A stretch of DNA of 64,000 bases from Spiribacter sp. 1M189 (GTDB lineage Bacteria; Pseudomonadota; Gammaproteobacteria; Nitrococcales; Nitrococcaceae): positions 1,178,001-1,242,000 of the forward strand of contig NZ_JBAKFF010000001.1 of NCBI RefSeq assembly GCF_040838345.1. The letters are read 5' to 3'. The notes beneath the pieces were generated by a model. It saw only the letters and a program-made list of their open reading frames with translations, made no database searches and was not told the origin of the DNA. Below are positions 38,385 to 52,729 of this stretch, piece after piece; positions within the stretch are counted from its first letter, which is position 1; the number at the start of each line of letters is the position of its first letter. The position numbers and the translations under genes were made by a program.

Positions 38385-38837
38385 TCAGCGCCGCCGAGTC
38401 TTCAGCTCGGCGGCCCGCAGGGGCTGGTCGCGGCCGACGCGGTCAAGTACGCCGTTGATGTAGCGATGGCTCTGCTCGGCGCCGAACGCCTTGGCCAGTT
38501 CCACTGCCTGGTCGATGCACACCCGGTAGGGTACCTCCAGACGCTCGCGCAGCTCATAGGTGCCCAGGCGCAGCAGCGAGCGTTCCACCGGATCGAGGTT
38601 GCGCGCCGGGCGATCGAGATAGCGGTCGAACGCCGCATCCAGGCTGTCCGCCTCATCCGTAATGCCGCGGAAGACCTCCGAGAAATAGTCCAGGTCCATC
38701 CGGCCCAGGCGATGCTCGCCGAGGAACTGCCGCTGGATGTCGGCGGGGTCCTGCCCTGTCAACTGCCACTGATAGAGCGCCTGGAGCACGCGCCGGCGGG
38801 CCCGCGCCCGGGCGCGGTTGGCCTTCGCATGGTTCAC
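38385..38837 (-). CDS. nusB: Transcription antitermination protein NusB
   Basis: A 150-residue all-helical protein that with NusE binds boxA RNA during rRNA transcription. The N-terminal [21 protein letters not shown] and the C-terminal [18 protein letters not shown] with YINGVLD are typical. No ATG is in a suitable place; GTG at 38837 overlaps the ribH stop (GTGA) and gives the normal length. The ribH-nusB-thiL order is conserved. Confidence 0.93.
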   Translation of the reverse strand: MNHAKANRARARARRRVLQALYQWQLTGQDPADIQRQFLGEHRLGRMDLDYFSEVFRGITDEADSLDAAFDRYLDRPARNLDPVERSLLRLGTYELRERLEVPYRVCIDQAVELAKAFGAEQSHRYINGVLDRVGRDQPLRAAELKTRRR

Positions 38838-39301
38838 AGACGGCGCAGGAGACTGATCATCTCGAGCAGTGACATGGCCGCCTCGGCACCCTTGTTGCCG
38901 GCCTTGGTGCCGGCCCGCTCGATGGCCTGCTCGATGCTGTCGGTGGTGAGCACACCAAAGGCAACGGGCACGCTGCGCTGGTGGCTGACCTGACCAAGCC
39001 CCTTGGCACATTCGCCGGCGACGTACTCGAAGTGCGGTGTCCCGCCGCGAATCACGCAGCCCAGGGCGACGATGCCGTCGTAGTCGCCGGAGGCCGCCAG
39101 CCGGTCGGCGATCAGCGGCAGCTCCCAGGCACCCGGCACCCGCACCAGGGTGAGCGCCTCGTCGGCGACGCCGTGGCGGACCAGGGCATCCCGGGCGCCG
39201 CCGACCAGCGGGTCGACGATAAAGTCGTTGAAACGAGTGGCCACCAGCGCGATCCGCGCATCGTTGGCCGTGAAATCACCTTCGAGGGTCTTCATGTTCA
39301 T
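38834..39301 (-). CDS. ribH: 6,7-dimethyl-8-ribityllumazine synthase
   Basis: A 155-residue enzyme making lumazine from DHBP and the pyrimidine intermediate, the penultimate riboflavin step. [46 protein letters not shown] (catalytic His region) and [28 protein letters not shown] are the family blocks. Start at 39301 or at ATG 39295; no strong ribosome-binding site. It sits between ribB and nusB. Confidence 0.95.
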   Translation of the reverse strand: MNMKTLEGDFTANDARIALVATRFNDFIVDPLVGGARDALVRHGVADEALTLVRVPGAWELPLIADRLAASGDYDGIVALGCVIRGGTPHFEYVAGECAKGLGQVSHQRSVPVAFGVLTTDSIEQAIERAGTKAGNKGAEAAMSLLEMISLLRRL

Positions 39302-39364
39302 ACCGTTGTCGTTCTGTGGACGGGCGCAAGCCTAAACCGCCATGCGCCCCGTGGAAACCGCCGA

Positions 39365-40519
39365 TCAGGCCGACGGCTCGGCCTCGCTCGCGGTCTGGAC
39401 GTAATCGACCACCTCCATGCCAAAACCGGAGAGGCCGTACATGATCTTGGGCGTGGAGAGAACGCGCATGCGCCGGATGCCCAGATCCGTGAGAATCTGC
39501 GCCCCGATCCCATAGGTCCGCAGCGCCTGGCTTTCCTCGCTGGACTCACGCGGCTCCGGCGTCATCTCGCCGCTCAGGGAGAGCGCCTGGAACTCGCGCA
39601 TGCGAGCGAGCACCTCATCACGATCGTCTGCACGGCGCAGCATCAACAGACAGACCGGTTCCTGGTCGCTGCCCCCGATCTCGGCCAGCGACTCGCGCAG
39701 CGACCAGGTCTGATCCGGCGCCGTCGCGCCGAACAGATCCGCCAGCGTGTTCTCTATCTGTACGCGCACCAGCGCCGGTGTCTCCGGGTCGGTCTGGCCG
39801 CGCAGCAGGGCGAAGTGCAGTGCGCCATCCACCGTGTCCTGATAGGCATAGAGATGGAACCGCCCGTACTCGGTGGGCAGCTCGCAGTCGGCGACCCGCT
39901 CGACGGTACGCTCGTTGCGAATGCGGTAGGCGATCAGGTCAGCCACGGTACCGATCTTGATGTCATGCTCGCGGGCGAAGGCAAGCAGATCGTCGCGCCG
40001 GGCCATGGTGCCGTCCTCGTTGAGGACCTCGACGATGACCGCCGCCGGCTCGAAGCCGGCGAGCCGGGCCAGATCGCAGCCGGCCTCGGTGTGCCCGGCC
40101 CGGGTGAGCACGCCACCGGGCTGCGCCATGAGCGGGAAGACATGCCCCGGCTGGATGATGTCCTCGGGCGCCGCCTGGGGCGAGACCGCGGCCTGGATGG
40201 TGCGGGCCCGATCCGCCGCGGAGATGCCCGTCGTAACACCCCGCGCCGCCTCGATACTCAGCGTGAACCGGGTGCCCTGGTGGTCGCCGGCGCCCGAGAC
40301 CATCAGCGGCAGGCGCAGTTGCTCGCAGCGCTCGCGGGTGAGGGTCAGGCAGATCAGCCCACGGCCGTAGCGGGCCATGAAGTTGACATCATCCGGCCGA
40401 ATCATGGAGGCGGCCATGAGCAGGTCGCCCTCGTTCTCGCGATCCTCGTCATCGAGCATGAGCACCATGCGCCCTGCGCTGAGCTCGTCGATGATCTCCT
40501 CAATCGTGTTAAACGCCAT
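39365..40519 (-). CDS. ribB: DHBP synthase with a degenerate GTP cyclohydrolase II domain (RibBX type)
   Basis: A 384-residue protein. Residues 1 to about 200 are an intact 3,4-dihydroxy-2-butanone-4-phosphate synthase (DDEDRENEGDLLMAA, GRGLICLTL, RAGHTEAGCDLARLAG). Residues about 205-384 are related to RibA but lack the three zinc cysteines: where RibA has a Cys-x10-Cys-x-Cys set, this reads ENTLADLFGATAPDQTW. The second half should be inactive as a cyclohydrolase, so a separate ribA must exist elsewhere. It follows ribE by two bases. Confidence 0.92.
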   Translation of the reverse strand: MAFNTIEEIIDELSAGRMVLMLDDEDRENEGDLLMAASMIRPDDVNFMARYGRGLICLTLTRERCEQLRLPLMVSGAGDHQGTRFTLSIEAARGVTTGISAADRARTIQAAVSPQAAPEDIIQPGHVFPLMAQPGGVLTRAGHTEAGCDLARLAGFEPAAVIVEVLNEDGTMARRDDLLAFAREHDIKIGTVADLIAYRIRNERTVERVADCELPTEYGRFHLYAYQDTVDGALHFALLRGQTDPETPALVRVQIENTLADLFGATAPDQTWSLRESLAEIGGSDQEPVCLLMLRRADDRDEVLARMREFQALSLSGEMTPEPRESSEESQALRTYGIGAQILTDLGIRRMRVLSTPKIMYGLSGFGMEVVDYVQTASEAEPSA

Positions 40520-40521
40520 GC

Positions 40522-41178
40522 CTAATCCTCAAGAAAGCCACTGCGCCGCAGCAATGCCTCGCTCACTCCGCCGCGATTCACGTCCTCACCGCCCTGCATC
40601 AGCCGCTCCAGGTAGCGGGCGATGAGGTCGACCTCGAGGTTCACCGACTGGCCCGGGTCATAATCTCCCAGCGTGGTCACCGCCGATGTATGGGGGACGA
40701 TGTTGACATCGAACTCGGCGCCATCCACCCGGTTGACCGTCAGGCTGATGCCCTCGATGGCGATGGAACCCTTCTCGGCGATGTACCGGGCGAGCGCCTC
40801 CGGCGCGCGAAAGCGCCAGCGCTCGGAGCGACCATCCGGCGTGCGCGAGACCACCTCGCCGACGCCATCCACATGGCCGCTGACCAGATGGCCACCGAGC
40901 GGCGTGGACAGGGTCAGTGCCGTCTCCAGGTTGACCCGATCGCCCGGCGCGAGGCGGCCGAGGGTGGTCCGGGCCAGACTCTCCAGCGAGACATCCGCGG
41001 CGAAACCCTTGCCATCCACCTCGACGGCGGTCAGGCAGCAGCCGTTCACGGCAATGCTGTCGCCAATGGCCACCGACTGCAGATCGAGCCCCTCGGCATC
41101 GAACCGCATGCGGCGGTCACCGCCGGTCTCACGGCTTTCCTGCAGGGTTCCCGCGGCCTGAATAATGCCGGTGAACAT
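40522..41178 (-). CDS. ribE: Riboflavin synthase, alpha subunit
   Basis: A 218-residue enzyme that dismutates two lumazines to riboflavin. It consists of two similar lumazine-binding barrels, each with the family pattern: MFTGIIQ at the N-terminus with AVNGCCLT in the first, and GGHLVSGHVDG with IEGISLTVN in the second. It directly abuts ribD, with no base between them, and is followed by ribB. Confidence 0.95.
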   Translation of the reverse strand: MFTGIIQAAGTLQESRETGGDRRMRFDAEGLDLQSVAIGDSIAVNGCCLTAVEVDGKGFAADVSLESLARTTLGRLAPGDRVNLETALTLSTPLGGHLVSGHVDGVGEVVSRTPDGRSERWRFRAPEALARYIAEKGSIAIEGISLTVNRVDGAEFDVNIVPHTSAVTTLGDYDPGQSVNLEVDLIARYLERLMQGGEDVNRGGVSEALLRRSGFLED

Positions 41179-42294
41179 TCACACCTCCTCGGGTTCGCGC
41201 ACACGCAGCGTCAGGCGCAGGTCCTCGCCCACGCGGCGCTGATCCATCCAGGTGAGCGGCAGGCGATCCGTCATCACCTCCAGCCCGGAGAGCGCCAGCA
41301 GCGGACGCCCTTCATGCCCCATCAGATGCGGCGCCAGGTAGACGATCAGCTCGTCCACCAGGCCGGCCTGGATCCAGGCGCCGGTCAGCCGCGGGCCGGC
41401 CTCCATCCACACCTCGTTGATCTCGACGCCGGCCAGCACCTCCAGCGCCGCGGTTGGGCTGACATGGCTGTCCTCGCCCGGGGCGACGTGCCAGAGCTCC
41501 GCGCCGGCATGCACCAGGTCGGGCTCGCGTGCCGGCATCGTACCGCCATGAATAAGCACAACGCCGCGCTCGTCGGCCAGCATCCCGGCATCCGGCGGCG
41601 TGCGCAGATCGGTATCAATGACCACGCGGCGCGGCGGTAGGAAGTCCGCCTCGACATCGCGCACGGTGAGCTGCGGATCATCGGCGATGACCGTGTCGAC
41701 ACCGGTGACGATCGCCCCGCTACCGGCCCGCCAGCGATGGACGTCATGACGGGCGGCATCGCTGGTGATCCAGCGGCTCTCGCCCGAGGCCATCGCCGTG
41801 CGCCCATCGAGGCTCGCGGCGAGCTTGGCCCGGACGTAGGGCAGTCCCGCGCGCATGCGGCGGAAGAAGCCGGGGTTGAGGCGCTCGCTGTGCTCGGCCA
41901 TCAGACCCGCTGTGACGGCCACACCGGCCTCGCGAAGGCGATCCAGCCCGCGACCGGCCACCCGCGGATTGGGATCGGTGGCGGCCGCGACCACCCGGGC
42001 GATGCCGGCCTCGATCAGGGCATCGGCGCAGGGCGGGGTGCGTCCGTAGTGGCTGCAGGGCTCGAGGGTGACATAGGCGGTGGCCCCGGCCGTATCGCCG
42101 CCTGCCGCGCGCAGCGCCAGGATCTCGGCATGCGGCTCGCCGGCCCGGGCATGCCAGGCCTCGCCGATGCACTCGCCATCGCGCACCAGCACACAGCCCA
42201 CCCGCGGGTTGGGGTCGCAGGTCCAGCGCCCGCGTTCGGCCAGTTGCAGCGCCCGCGCCATCCAGGCGTGGTCGGCGGCGCTGAAGTCACTCAA
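41179..42294 (-). CDS. ribD: Bifunctional riboflavin biosynthesis deaminase/reductase RibD
   Basis: A 371-residue two-domain enzyme. Residues about 1-145 are a zinc deaminase with HAE ([10 protein letters not shown]) and [11 protein letters not shown] as metal ligands. Residues about 150-365 are the NADPH-dependent ribosyl reductase ([37 protein letters not shown]). It overlaps nrdR by four bases (ATGA) and is followed without a gap by ribE. Confidence 0.95.
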   Translation of the reverse strand: MSDFSAADHAWMARALQLAERGRWTCDPNPRVGCVLVRDGECIGEAWHARAGEPHAEILALRAAGGDTAGATAYVTLEPCSHYGRTPPCADALIEAGIARVVAAATDPNPRVAGRGLDRLREAGVAVTAGLMAEHSERLNPGFFRRMRAGLPYVRAKLAASLDGRTAMASGESRWITSDAARHDVHRWRAGSGAIVTGVDTVIADDPQLTVRDVEADFLPPRRVVIDTDLRTPPDAGMLADERGVVLIHGGTMPAREPDLVHAGAELWHVAPGEDSHVSPTAALEVLAGVEINEVWMEAGPRLTGAWIQAGLVDELIVYLAPHLMGHEGRPLLALSGLEVMTDRLPLTWMDQRRVGEDLRLTLRVREPEEV

Positions 42295-42776
42295 GAGTGA
42301 TCACCGTTGTCCATCAGCGGTGCATCAGACTCTTCCAGCCCCTCGATCACCTCGCGGAAGGCGCTCACGTCCTGGAAGCTGCGGTAGACCGAGGCAAAGC
42401 GCACATAGGCCACCTGGTCGAGTTCGCGCAACTCCTCCATGACCCACTCGCCGATGGTGCTCGCCGCCACTTCGCCATCACCCAGCGCCTGAATGCGCTG
42501 CCGGATGCGGTTGAGCGCGGATTCCACCGCCTCGGTGGCCACCGGACGCTTTTCCAGCGCCCGCATCATGCCCGTGCGCAGCCGCAGCTCGTCGAACTGC
42601 ACGCGGGTGCCGTCACGCTTGACCACGCGGGGCATGACCAGCTCCGCCGATTCGTAGGTGGTGAATCGCTCCCCGCAGCCAACGCATTCGCGCCGGCGCC
42701 GCACCTGGTCACCCTCGCTCGCGAGCCGCGAGTCAATGACCCGCGTATCCTGCGTCTGGCAGAACGGACAGCGCAT
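42291..42776 (-). CDS. nrdR: Transcriptional repressor NrdR
   Basis: A 161-residue regulator of ribonucleotide reductase genes. An N-terminal zinc ribbon with MRCPFCQ and [12 protein letters not shown] is followed by an ATP-cone (residues about 49-139, starting [12 protein letters not shown]). It binds NrdR boxes when loaded with dATP/ATP. It lies six bases after glyA and overlaps ribD. Confidence 0.96.
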   Translation of the reverse strand: MRCPFCQTQDTRVIDSRLASEGDQVRRRRECVGCGERFTTYESAELVMPRVVKRDGTRVQFDELRLRTGMMRALEKRPVATEAVESALNRIRQRIQALGDGEVAASTIGEWVMEELRELDQVAYVRFASVYRSFQDVSAFREVIEGLEESDAPLMDNGDHS

Positions 42777-42782
42777 TCCGCT

Positions 42783-44051
42783 CTATGAGCCCTGCAGGGC
42801 CTCGTAGACCGGATGACGCAGGCAGATCTCGGTGACCTGGTCGCGGACCCGGGCGCGGACGGCGTCATCGTTGATGTCATCGAGGACATCGCAGATCCAG
42901 CCGGCCAGCTCCCGGCTCTCGGCCTCACCGAAGCCACGGGTGGTGATGGCGGGCGTGCCGATCCGCAGCCCCGAGGTCACGAACGGCGACTGCGGGTCAT
43001 TGGGCACGGTGTTCTTGTTCACCGTGATGTGGGCATCCTCCAACGCGGCGTCCGCCTCCTTGCCGGTCAGCCCCTTGCTGACCAGATCCATCAGGAACAG
43101 ATGGTTGTCCGTGCCGCCCGATACCACGTCGTAACCGCGCTCCATGACGGTCTTCGCCATGGCGCGGGCATTGGCGACGACCCGCTCCTGGTAGACACGG
43201 AAGTCCGGATCCTGCGCCTCGCGGAAAGCGACCGCCTTGCCGGCGATGGCATGCATGAGCGGCCCGCCCTGTGTGCCCGGGAAGATGAGCGACTGCAGCT
43301 TCTTGGTCACTTCCGGGTTTTCGCGGGCGAGGATCAGCCCGCCACGGGGGCCGCGCAGGCTCTTGTGCGTGGTCGTGGTCACCGCATCGGCATAAGGCAC
43401 CGGACTCGGGTACACGCCGGCCGCCACCAGACCAGCGACATGGGCCATGTCGGCCACCAGCCAGGCACCGACTTCGTCGGCGATGGCCCGGAAGCGGGCC
43501 CAGTGGACGATGCGCGAGTAGGCCGAGAATCCGGCCACGATGATCTTCGGCTGATGCGCCTTCGCCAGACGCTCAACCTGGGCATAATCGATCTCGCCGG
43601 TATCCGAGGTCACACCGTACTGAACGGGGGTGTAGATCTTGCCCGAGAAGTTCGGCTTCGCTCCGTGGGTGAGGTGCCCACCATGATCCAGGCTCAGCCC
43701 CAGCAGGGTGTCACCGGGCTGGGCCAGCGCCATGAACACCGCCAGATTGGCGCTCGAGCCGGAATGCGGCTGGACATTGGCATAGTCCGCGCCGAACAGC
43801 GCCTTGGCCCGTTCGATGGCCAGATTCTCGGCGATGTCCACATACTGGCAGCCACCGTAGTAGCGTTTGCCCGGATAGCCCTCGGCGTACTTGTTGGTGA
43901 GTACGCTGCCCTGCATCTCGAGCACCCGCGGGCTGGCGTAGTTCTCGGAGGCGATGAGCTCGATGTGCGTTTCCTGGCGATGACGCTCGTGATCGATGGC
44001 GTCGGCCAGCTCCGGGTCGAATCCGGCAACGGTCATGTCCTTGGAATACAT
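42783..44051 (-). CDS. glyA: Serine hydroxymethyltransferase
   Basis: A 422-residue PLP enzyme converting serine and tetrahydrofolate to glycine and methylene-tetrahydrofolate, the main source of one-carbon units. Motifs include [35 protein letters not shown], the aspartate in [13 protein letters not shown] and the PLP lysine in [21 protein letters not shown] six bases upstream supports the ATG at 44051. It heads the nrdR-rib-nusB-thiL series and has its own -10 upstream. Confidence 0.97.
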   Translation of the reverse strand: MYSKDMTVAGFDPELADAIDHERHRQETHIELIASENYASPRVLEMQGSVLTNKYAEGYPGKRYYGGCQYVDIAENLAIERAKALFGADYANVQPHSGSSANLAVFMALAQPGDTLLGLSLDHGGHLTHGAKPNFSGKIYTPVQYGVTSDTGEIDYAQVERLAKAHQPKIIVAGFSAYSRIVHWARFRAIADEVGAWLVADMAHVAGLVAAGVYPSPVPYADAVTTTTHKSLRGPRGGLILARENPEVTKKLQSLIFPGTQGGPLMHAIAGKAVAFREAQDPDFRVYQERVVANARAMAKTVMERGYDVVSGGTDNHLFLMDLVSKGLTGKEADAALEDAHITVNKNTVPNDPQSPFVTSGLRIGTPAITTRGFGEAESRELAGWICDVLDDINDDAVRARVRDQVTEICLRHPVYEALQGS

Positions 44052-44091
44052 GCCTGTCCCTCATCTGGCGGGCGGATCATGGAAACCGCAA

Positions 44092-44097
44092 ATTATA
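44092..44097 (-). promoter_or_regulatory. Predicted -10 element (TATAAT) of glyA
   Basis: A perfect TATAAT on the minus strand, 41 bases before the glyA ATG. The -35 region is poorly matched. Confidence 0.45.
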
Positions 44098-44155
44098 GCG
44101 GAAACCACCTTTTCATGCATTGCGGGCGGCGCTTCTCTCAAGGCGCGAGACTTCG

Positions 44156-44161
44156 TAGACT
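44156..44161 (+). promoter_or_regulatory. Candidate -10 element (TAGACT) of a leaderless ettA transcript
   Basis: TAGACT ends six bases before the ettA ATG, with a weak TTCTCT hexamer 17 bases upstream. GGTGGG next to the ATG is too close to serve as a normal ribosome-binding site. Confidence 0.35.
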
Positions 44162-44167
44162 GGTGGG

Positions 44168-45834
<1,667 letters not shown>

Positions 45835-45835
<1 letters not shown>

Positions 45836-46704
45836 TGGGCGGGCCCAACGCGCAGACCGCCACCCTGCTCATGCACTGCCCGGATCGCCCGGGTGTGGTG
45901 GCCGCCGTGACCCGGTTTCTGGCCGGGCACGGCGCCAACATCATCGATCTCGACCAGCACGTCGACCGCGCCGAGGGCGTGTTCTTCATGCGCGTGAAAT
46001 GGGAGCTGGACGGCTTCGGCCTCGACACCGCGGGCTTCGGCGCCGCCTTCGAGTCGGCCATTGCCGACGACTTCCAGGCCACCTGGCAGCTCCATCACGA
46101 TGCCCGGCCGCTGCGCATGGCGCTGTTCGTCTCGAAGATGTCGCACTGCCTCTACGATCTGCTCTCGCGCTGGCAGTCCGGGGAGTGGCGCGTGGAGATT
46201 CCGCTGATCATCAGCAACCACGAGACGCTGCGCCCGGTGGCCGAGCAGTTCGGTCTGCCCTTCCACTGCTTTGCCATCACACCGGAGACCAAGGCCGAGC
46301 AGGAGGCGCGTGAGATCGCCCTGCTCGAGGAAAACGGCATTGATCTGGTCATCCTGGCGCGCTACATGCAGATCGTCAGCCCGCAGCTCATCAATGCCTT
46401 TCCGCAGCGGATCATCAATATCCACCACTCCTTCCTGCCCGCGTTCGCCGGCGCAAAGCCCTACCACGCCGCCCATGCCCGGGGCGTGAAGATCATCGGG
46501 GCCACCAGTCACTACGTCACCGAAGACCTGGACGCCGGCCCCATCATCGAGCAGGACGTGACCCGCATCACCCACCGGGATTCCGTGGGCGAGCTGGTGC
46601 GCAAGGGACAGGATCTGGAAAAACTCGTACTCGCCCGCGGGGTGTGGGCGCATCTCCAGCGCCAGACGCTGGTCTACCGCAACCGCACCATCGTCTTCAG
46701 CTAG
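45835..46704 (+). CDS. purU: Formyltetrahydrofolate deformylase
   Basis: A 289-residue enzyme hydrolysing 10-formyl-tetrahydrofolate to formate and tetrahydrofolate, balancing one-carbon pools. An N-terminal ACT domain (LLMHCPDRPGVVAAVTRFLAGHG) is followed by a formyltransferase domain with NIHHSFLPAFAGAKPYHAA and the catalytic aspartate in EDLDAGPIIEQ. It is coupled to ettA. It can be told from PurN (also in this window) by the ACT domain. Its end overlaps the M48 protease gene by eight bases. Confidence 0.94.
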
Positions 46705-47539
46705 CCGGGCGGCGGCAGTCCGGGCGCCGTCCGGCCTCGAGGGCCTGCTCGTAGAGATAGAGCGCCCGGGGCATGGCCGCCTGCAGATCCTCGATACGCT
46801 GATTGCGGGAGGGATGCGTGGAGAGGAACGCCGGCGGCCCGTTGCCACTGGCCTTGGCCATGTTCCGCCATAGCGCCACGCTGGCCTCGGGATTGAACCC
46901 GGCGCGTGCCATCAGATCCAGACCGATCTCGTCGGCCTCCGACTCGTGCAGGCGACTGAACGGCAGGATGATGCCCACCTGTGCGCCGATCCCCAGCACC
47001 GCCATCAGCTCCTGGCGCTGGGGGTCATCGCCGGCGGCCACCTGCAGCGCCCCCAGTCCCACCGTCGTGGCAAACTGCGTGGACATCCGCTCATTGGCGT
47101 GCTCGGCCATGACGTGGGCAATCTCATGACCAATCACAGCGGCGAGCTGATCCTGATTCTCGGCCACGTCCAGCAGCCCGGTATAGACCCCGATCTTGCC
47201 ACCGGGCAGCGCGAAGGCGTTGACCTGCTCGCTGTCGAAGACGGTCACCTCCCAGCCGTTTTCGGCGTACTCCGACGGCACCTGCGGGATGATGGCATCG
47301 GCCACGCACTCCACGTAGTCCACCACCGGCCCCTGCTCGATGATCGGCTCGTTCGCCTTCATCTGGCCGTACGCCTCAACGCCCATGCTGCGCATCTGCG
47401 ATTCGGGGAAGAACTGTAACTGTGAGCGGCCGGTGGGCGATGTCGCGCAGGCCGCCACCACCAGGCCCAGCGCGACGGCCAGAGTGGCCCGCAGTGCGGC
47501 GGCGACTCGCCGCCGGCTGCGGCGGTCAGGCCTTGCCAT
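46697..47539 (-). CDS. M48-family metalloprotease, lipoprotein
   Basis: A 280-residue exported zinc protease. The N-terminus is basic then hydrophobic and ends in a lipobox, VAAC, so the protein is probably a periplasm-facing lipoprotein. The zinc site is HEIAH (in VIGHEIAHVMAEH) with the third ligand in HESEADEIGLDLMARAG. The family includes LoiP and BepA, which degrade or quality-check outer-membrane proteins. Of two adjacent ATGs, the one at 47539 has GGAG seven bases upstream. It overlaps the gene upstream by 14 bases. Confidence 0.88.
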   Translation of the reverse strand: MARPDRRSRRRVAAALRATLAVALGLVVAACATSPTGRSQLQFFPESQMRSMGVEAYGQMKANEPIIEQGPVVDYVECVADAIIPQVPSEYAENGWEVTVFDSEQVNAFALPGGKIGVYTGLLDVAENQDQLAAVIGHEIAHVMAEHANERMSTQFATTVGLGALQVAAGDDPQRQELMAVLGIGAQVGIILPFSRLHESEADEIGLDLMARAGFNPEASVALWRNMAKASGNGPPAFLSTHPSRNQRIEDLQAAMPRALYLYEQALEAGRRPDCRRPAS

Positions 47540-47891
47540 CATCACGCTCCGAACCCTCATCATGCTGCCCATCGGGTCGCGGGAATTCGGCGGGCGGCTC
47601 GATGGGCGGCGGCCCGGCACGCCCCTGGGCGAGGATCTGCCAGGCGATATGCCACATCCCCATCACCAGGCCGATGATGCCGATAATGCCCAGCGGCGCA
47701 AAGGAGGCGAACGGCGTGCTGAAGAGCAGCCATAGACCAGCCCCGAGCGCAAACCAGCGCCCGGCGAAGGTGCCACAGTGATCGCGGCACCAACGCGCCC
47801 GCTCCCCGGCAGACGCCGTCGCCAGCGGAGGCTGACGCAGATGCCAGAGCGCGAACCAATACGCAATGAACCGCCGCGGCCAGGTTTCCAT
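47526..47891 (-). CDS. Small membrane protein of unknown function
   Basis: A 121-residue protein that I do not recognise. It begins with an aromatic, basic stretch ([19 protein letters not shown]), has a CxxxC pair (WCRDHC) near residue 40, then two hydrophobic segments near residues 47-65 and 70-88, and a proline-rich acidic tail. It precedes the M48 protease gene and overlaps it, so the two are likely co-translated. A GTG at 47906 is an alternative start. It is divergent from metH. Confidence 0.65.
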   Translation of the reverse strand: METWPRRFIAYWFALWHLRQPPLATASAGERARWCRDHCGTFAGRWFALGAGLWLLFSTPFASFAPLGIIGIIGLVMGMWHIAWQILAQGRAGPPPIEPPAEFPRPDGQHDEGSERDDGKA

Positions 47892-47938
47892 GGCCGTATT
47901 ATGCACCCCGGGCGGCTGGGGTAAACCGGCAGATTCCG

Positions 47939-47944
47939 TATAAT
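47939..47944 (+). promoter_or_regulatory. Predicted -10 element (TATAAT) of metH
   Basis: A perfect TATAAT 36 bases before the metH ATG in a short gap. No convincing -35 was found. The gap is too short for a cobalamin riboswitch. Confidence 0.5.
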
Positions 47945-47980
47945 GGCGGGTTTCACGATGGCAAACGGAGTCCGCCGCGA

Positions 47981-51682
<3,702 letters not shown>

Positions 51683-51744
51683 GTTGCAAGACCGGCCCAG
51701 TCCGGCAGACTGAGCACTCCATTCGAGGACAACCGAGGTAGACC

Positions 51745-52326
51745 ATGACGGCAGTTACCCGATCACTCGCTCCCATCGTGGCGCTGCTGGCCTTTGCCCT
51801 GGTTTTCGCCAGCGGCACTGCCACGGCCCAGTCGAATAACTCGGAGCCGGCGCTCCAGCCCCAGGGTGAGCAGCCGCAGGCCGAGGTCCGTGCCCGCCAC
51901 GAGAACTGGATCGTGCGCTGTCAACCCGCGCCCGAAGAAGCCTTTGGAGCCAGCGAATTCTGCGAGATGTACCAGCAGGTGAGCGAGCAGGAAAGCGAAC
52001 AGACCGTGCTCGAGGTGGTCATCGGCTACCCCCAGGACGCCGGCCAGCCGGTGGCGCTTTTCAACCTGCCGCTGGGCATGCGTCTGCCCCCCGGCGTGCA
52101 GATGCAGGTCGATGACAACGAGCCGATTCAGTTCCCGGTCCAGCTCTGTCTGGGCAGCGGCTGCCGCGCCGATATCGAACTCGGCGAGACACTGATCGGT
52201 CAGATGCGTGCCGGTACCGAGGCGGTGCTGACCATCGTCGACCCACAGGGCCGTAACGTCGAGATCCCCATGTCGCTGCTCGGCTTTAGCGCGGCACTGG
52301 CGGAGCTGCAGGCCAGTCAGCCGTAG
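51745..52326 (+). CDS. Invasion-associated locus B (IalB) family exported protein
   Basis: A 193-residue secreted protein with a signal peptide (cut near ATA-QS), then a domain typical of the IalB family: HENWIVRCQ, a second cysteine in EFCEMYQQ, the segment LPLGMRLPPGVQMQVDD, and another cysteine pair in CLGSGCRADI. The family is named after a Bartonella protein but is widespread in free-living proteobacteria, where its role is unclear. A CGAGGT site precedes the ATG. It follows metH on the same strand. Confidence 0.8.
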   Translation: MTAVTRSLAPIVALLAFALVFASGTATAQSNNSEPALQPQGEQPQAEVRARHENWIVRCQPAPEEAFGASEFCEMYQQVSEQESEQTVLEVVIGYPQDAGQPVALFNLPLGMRLPPGVQMQVDDNEPIQFPVQLCLGSGCRADIELGETLIGQMRAGTEAVLTIVDPQGRNVEIPMSLLGFSAALAELQASQP

Positions 52327-52368
52327 GCCGGCCGAACCCATCCATCCGACAGGAGATCAGAAGCCGAT

Positions 52369-52689
52369 ATGGAACTCATCATCAACCCCGGTGACGGCGT
52401 TCACCTCTCCGATGCGCTGCGTGACCACCTCCAGCACAAGCTCGAGCCGGTGGAGCGCAAGCACGGCGAGCGCCTGACGCGCATCGAGGCCCACTTCAAG
52501 GACGAGAACGCCAGCAAGGGTGGCCGCGACATCCACTGCCTGCTCGAGGCCCACCCGCGTGGCATGGACCCCATCGTCGCCGAGGCGCTGGCCGAGGACG
52601 CCTACACCGCCTCGCACCAGGCCGCGGGCAAGCTCGACCGCGCGCTGGCCAACCACTTCGGCAAGATCGACCGCAAGCGCCCGCACTGA
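52369..52689 (+). CDS. HPF/RaiA-family ribosome-associated protein
   Basis: A 106-residue protein with the beta-alpha pattern of the short hibernation-factor family (opening ELIINPGDGVHLSDALRDHLQHKLEPVERKHG and a helix near DAYTASHQAAGKLDRAL). Such proteins bind the small ribosomal subunit and inactivate ribosomes in stationary phase or stress. It is not next to rpoN, where the classical hpf sits, so it may be a second paralogue. The assignment to the family is moderate. Confidence 0.75.
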   Translation: MELIINPGDGVHLSDALRDHLQHKLEPVERKHGERLTRIEAHFKDENASKGGRDIHCLLEAHPRGMDPIVAEALAEDAYTASHQAAGKLDRALANHFGKIDRKRPH

Positions 52690-52729
52690 CCGACACCGAA
52701 TGGTCATGCAGGCGGGGCAGACTGGCTGA

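Noticed and set aside
36927-38993. 688-codon open frame on the plus strand across fnr, thiL and nusB
   Set aside because: It runs antisense over three well-recognised genes and has no recognisable domain.
39302-39364. Possible FMN riboswitch around the riboflavin genes
   Set aside because: The gaps are 0-63 bases, too short for an RFN element, and no conserved pieces are visible.
47892-47980. Possible cobalamin or SAM riboswitch before metH
   Set aside because: Only about 89 bases lie between the genes and no conserved riboswitch element could be recognised.
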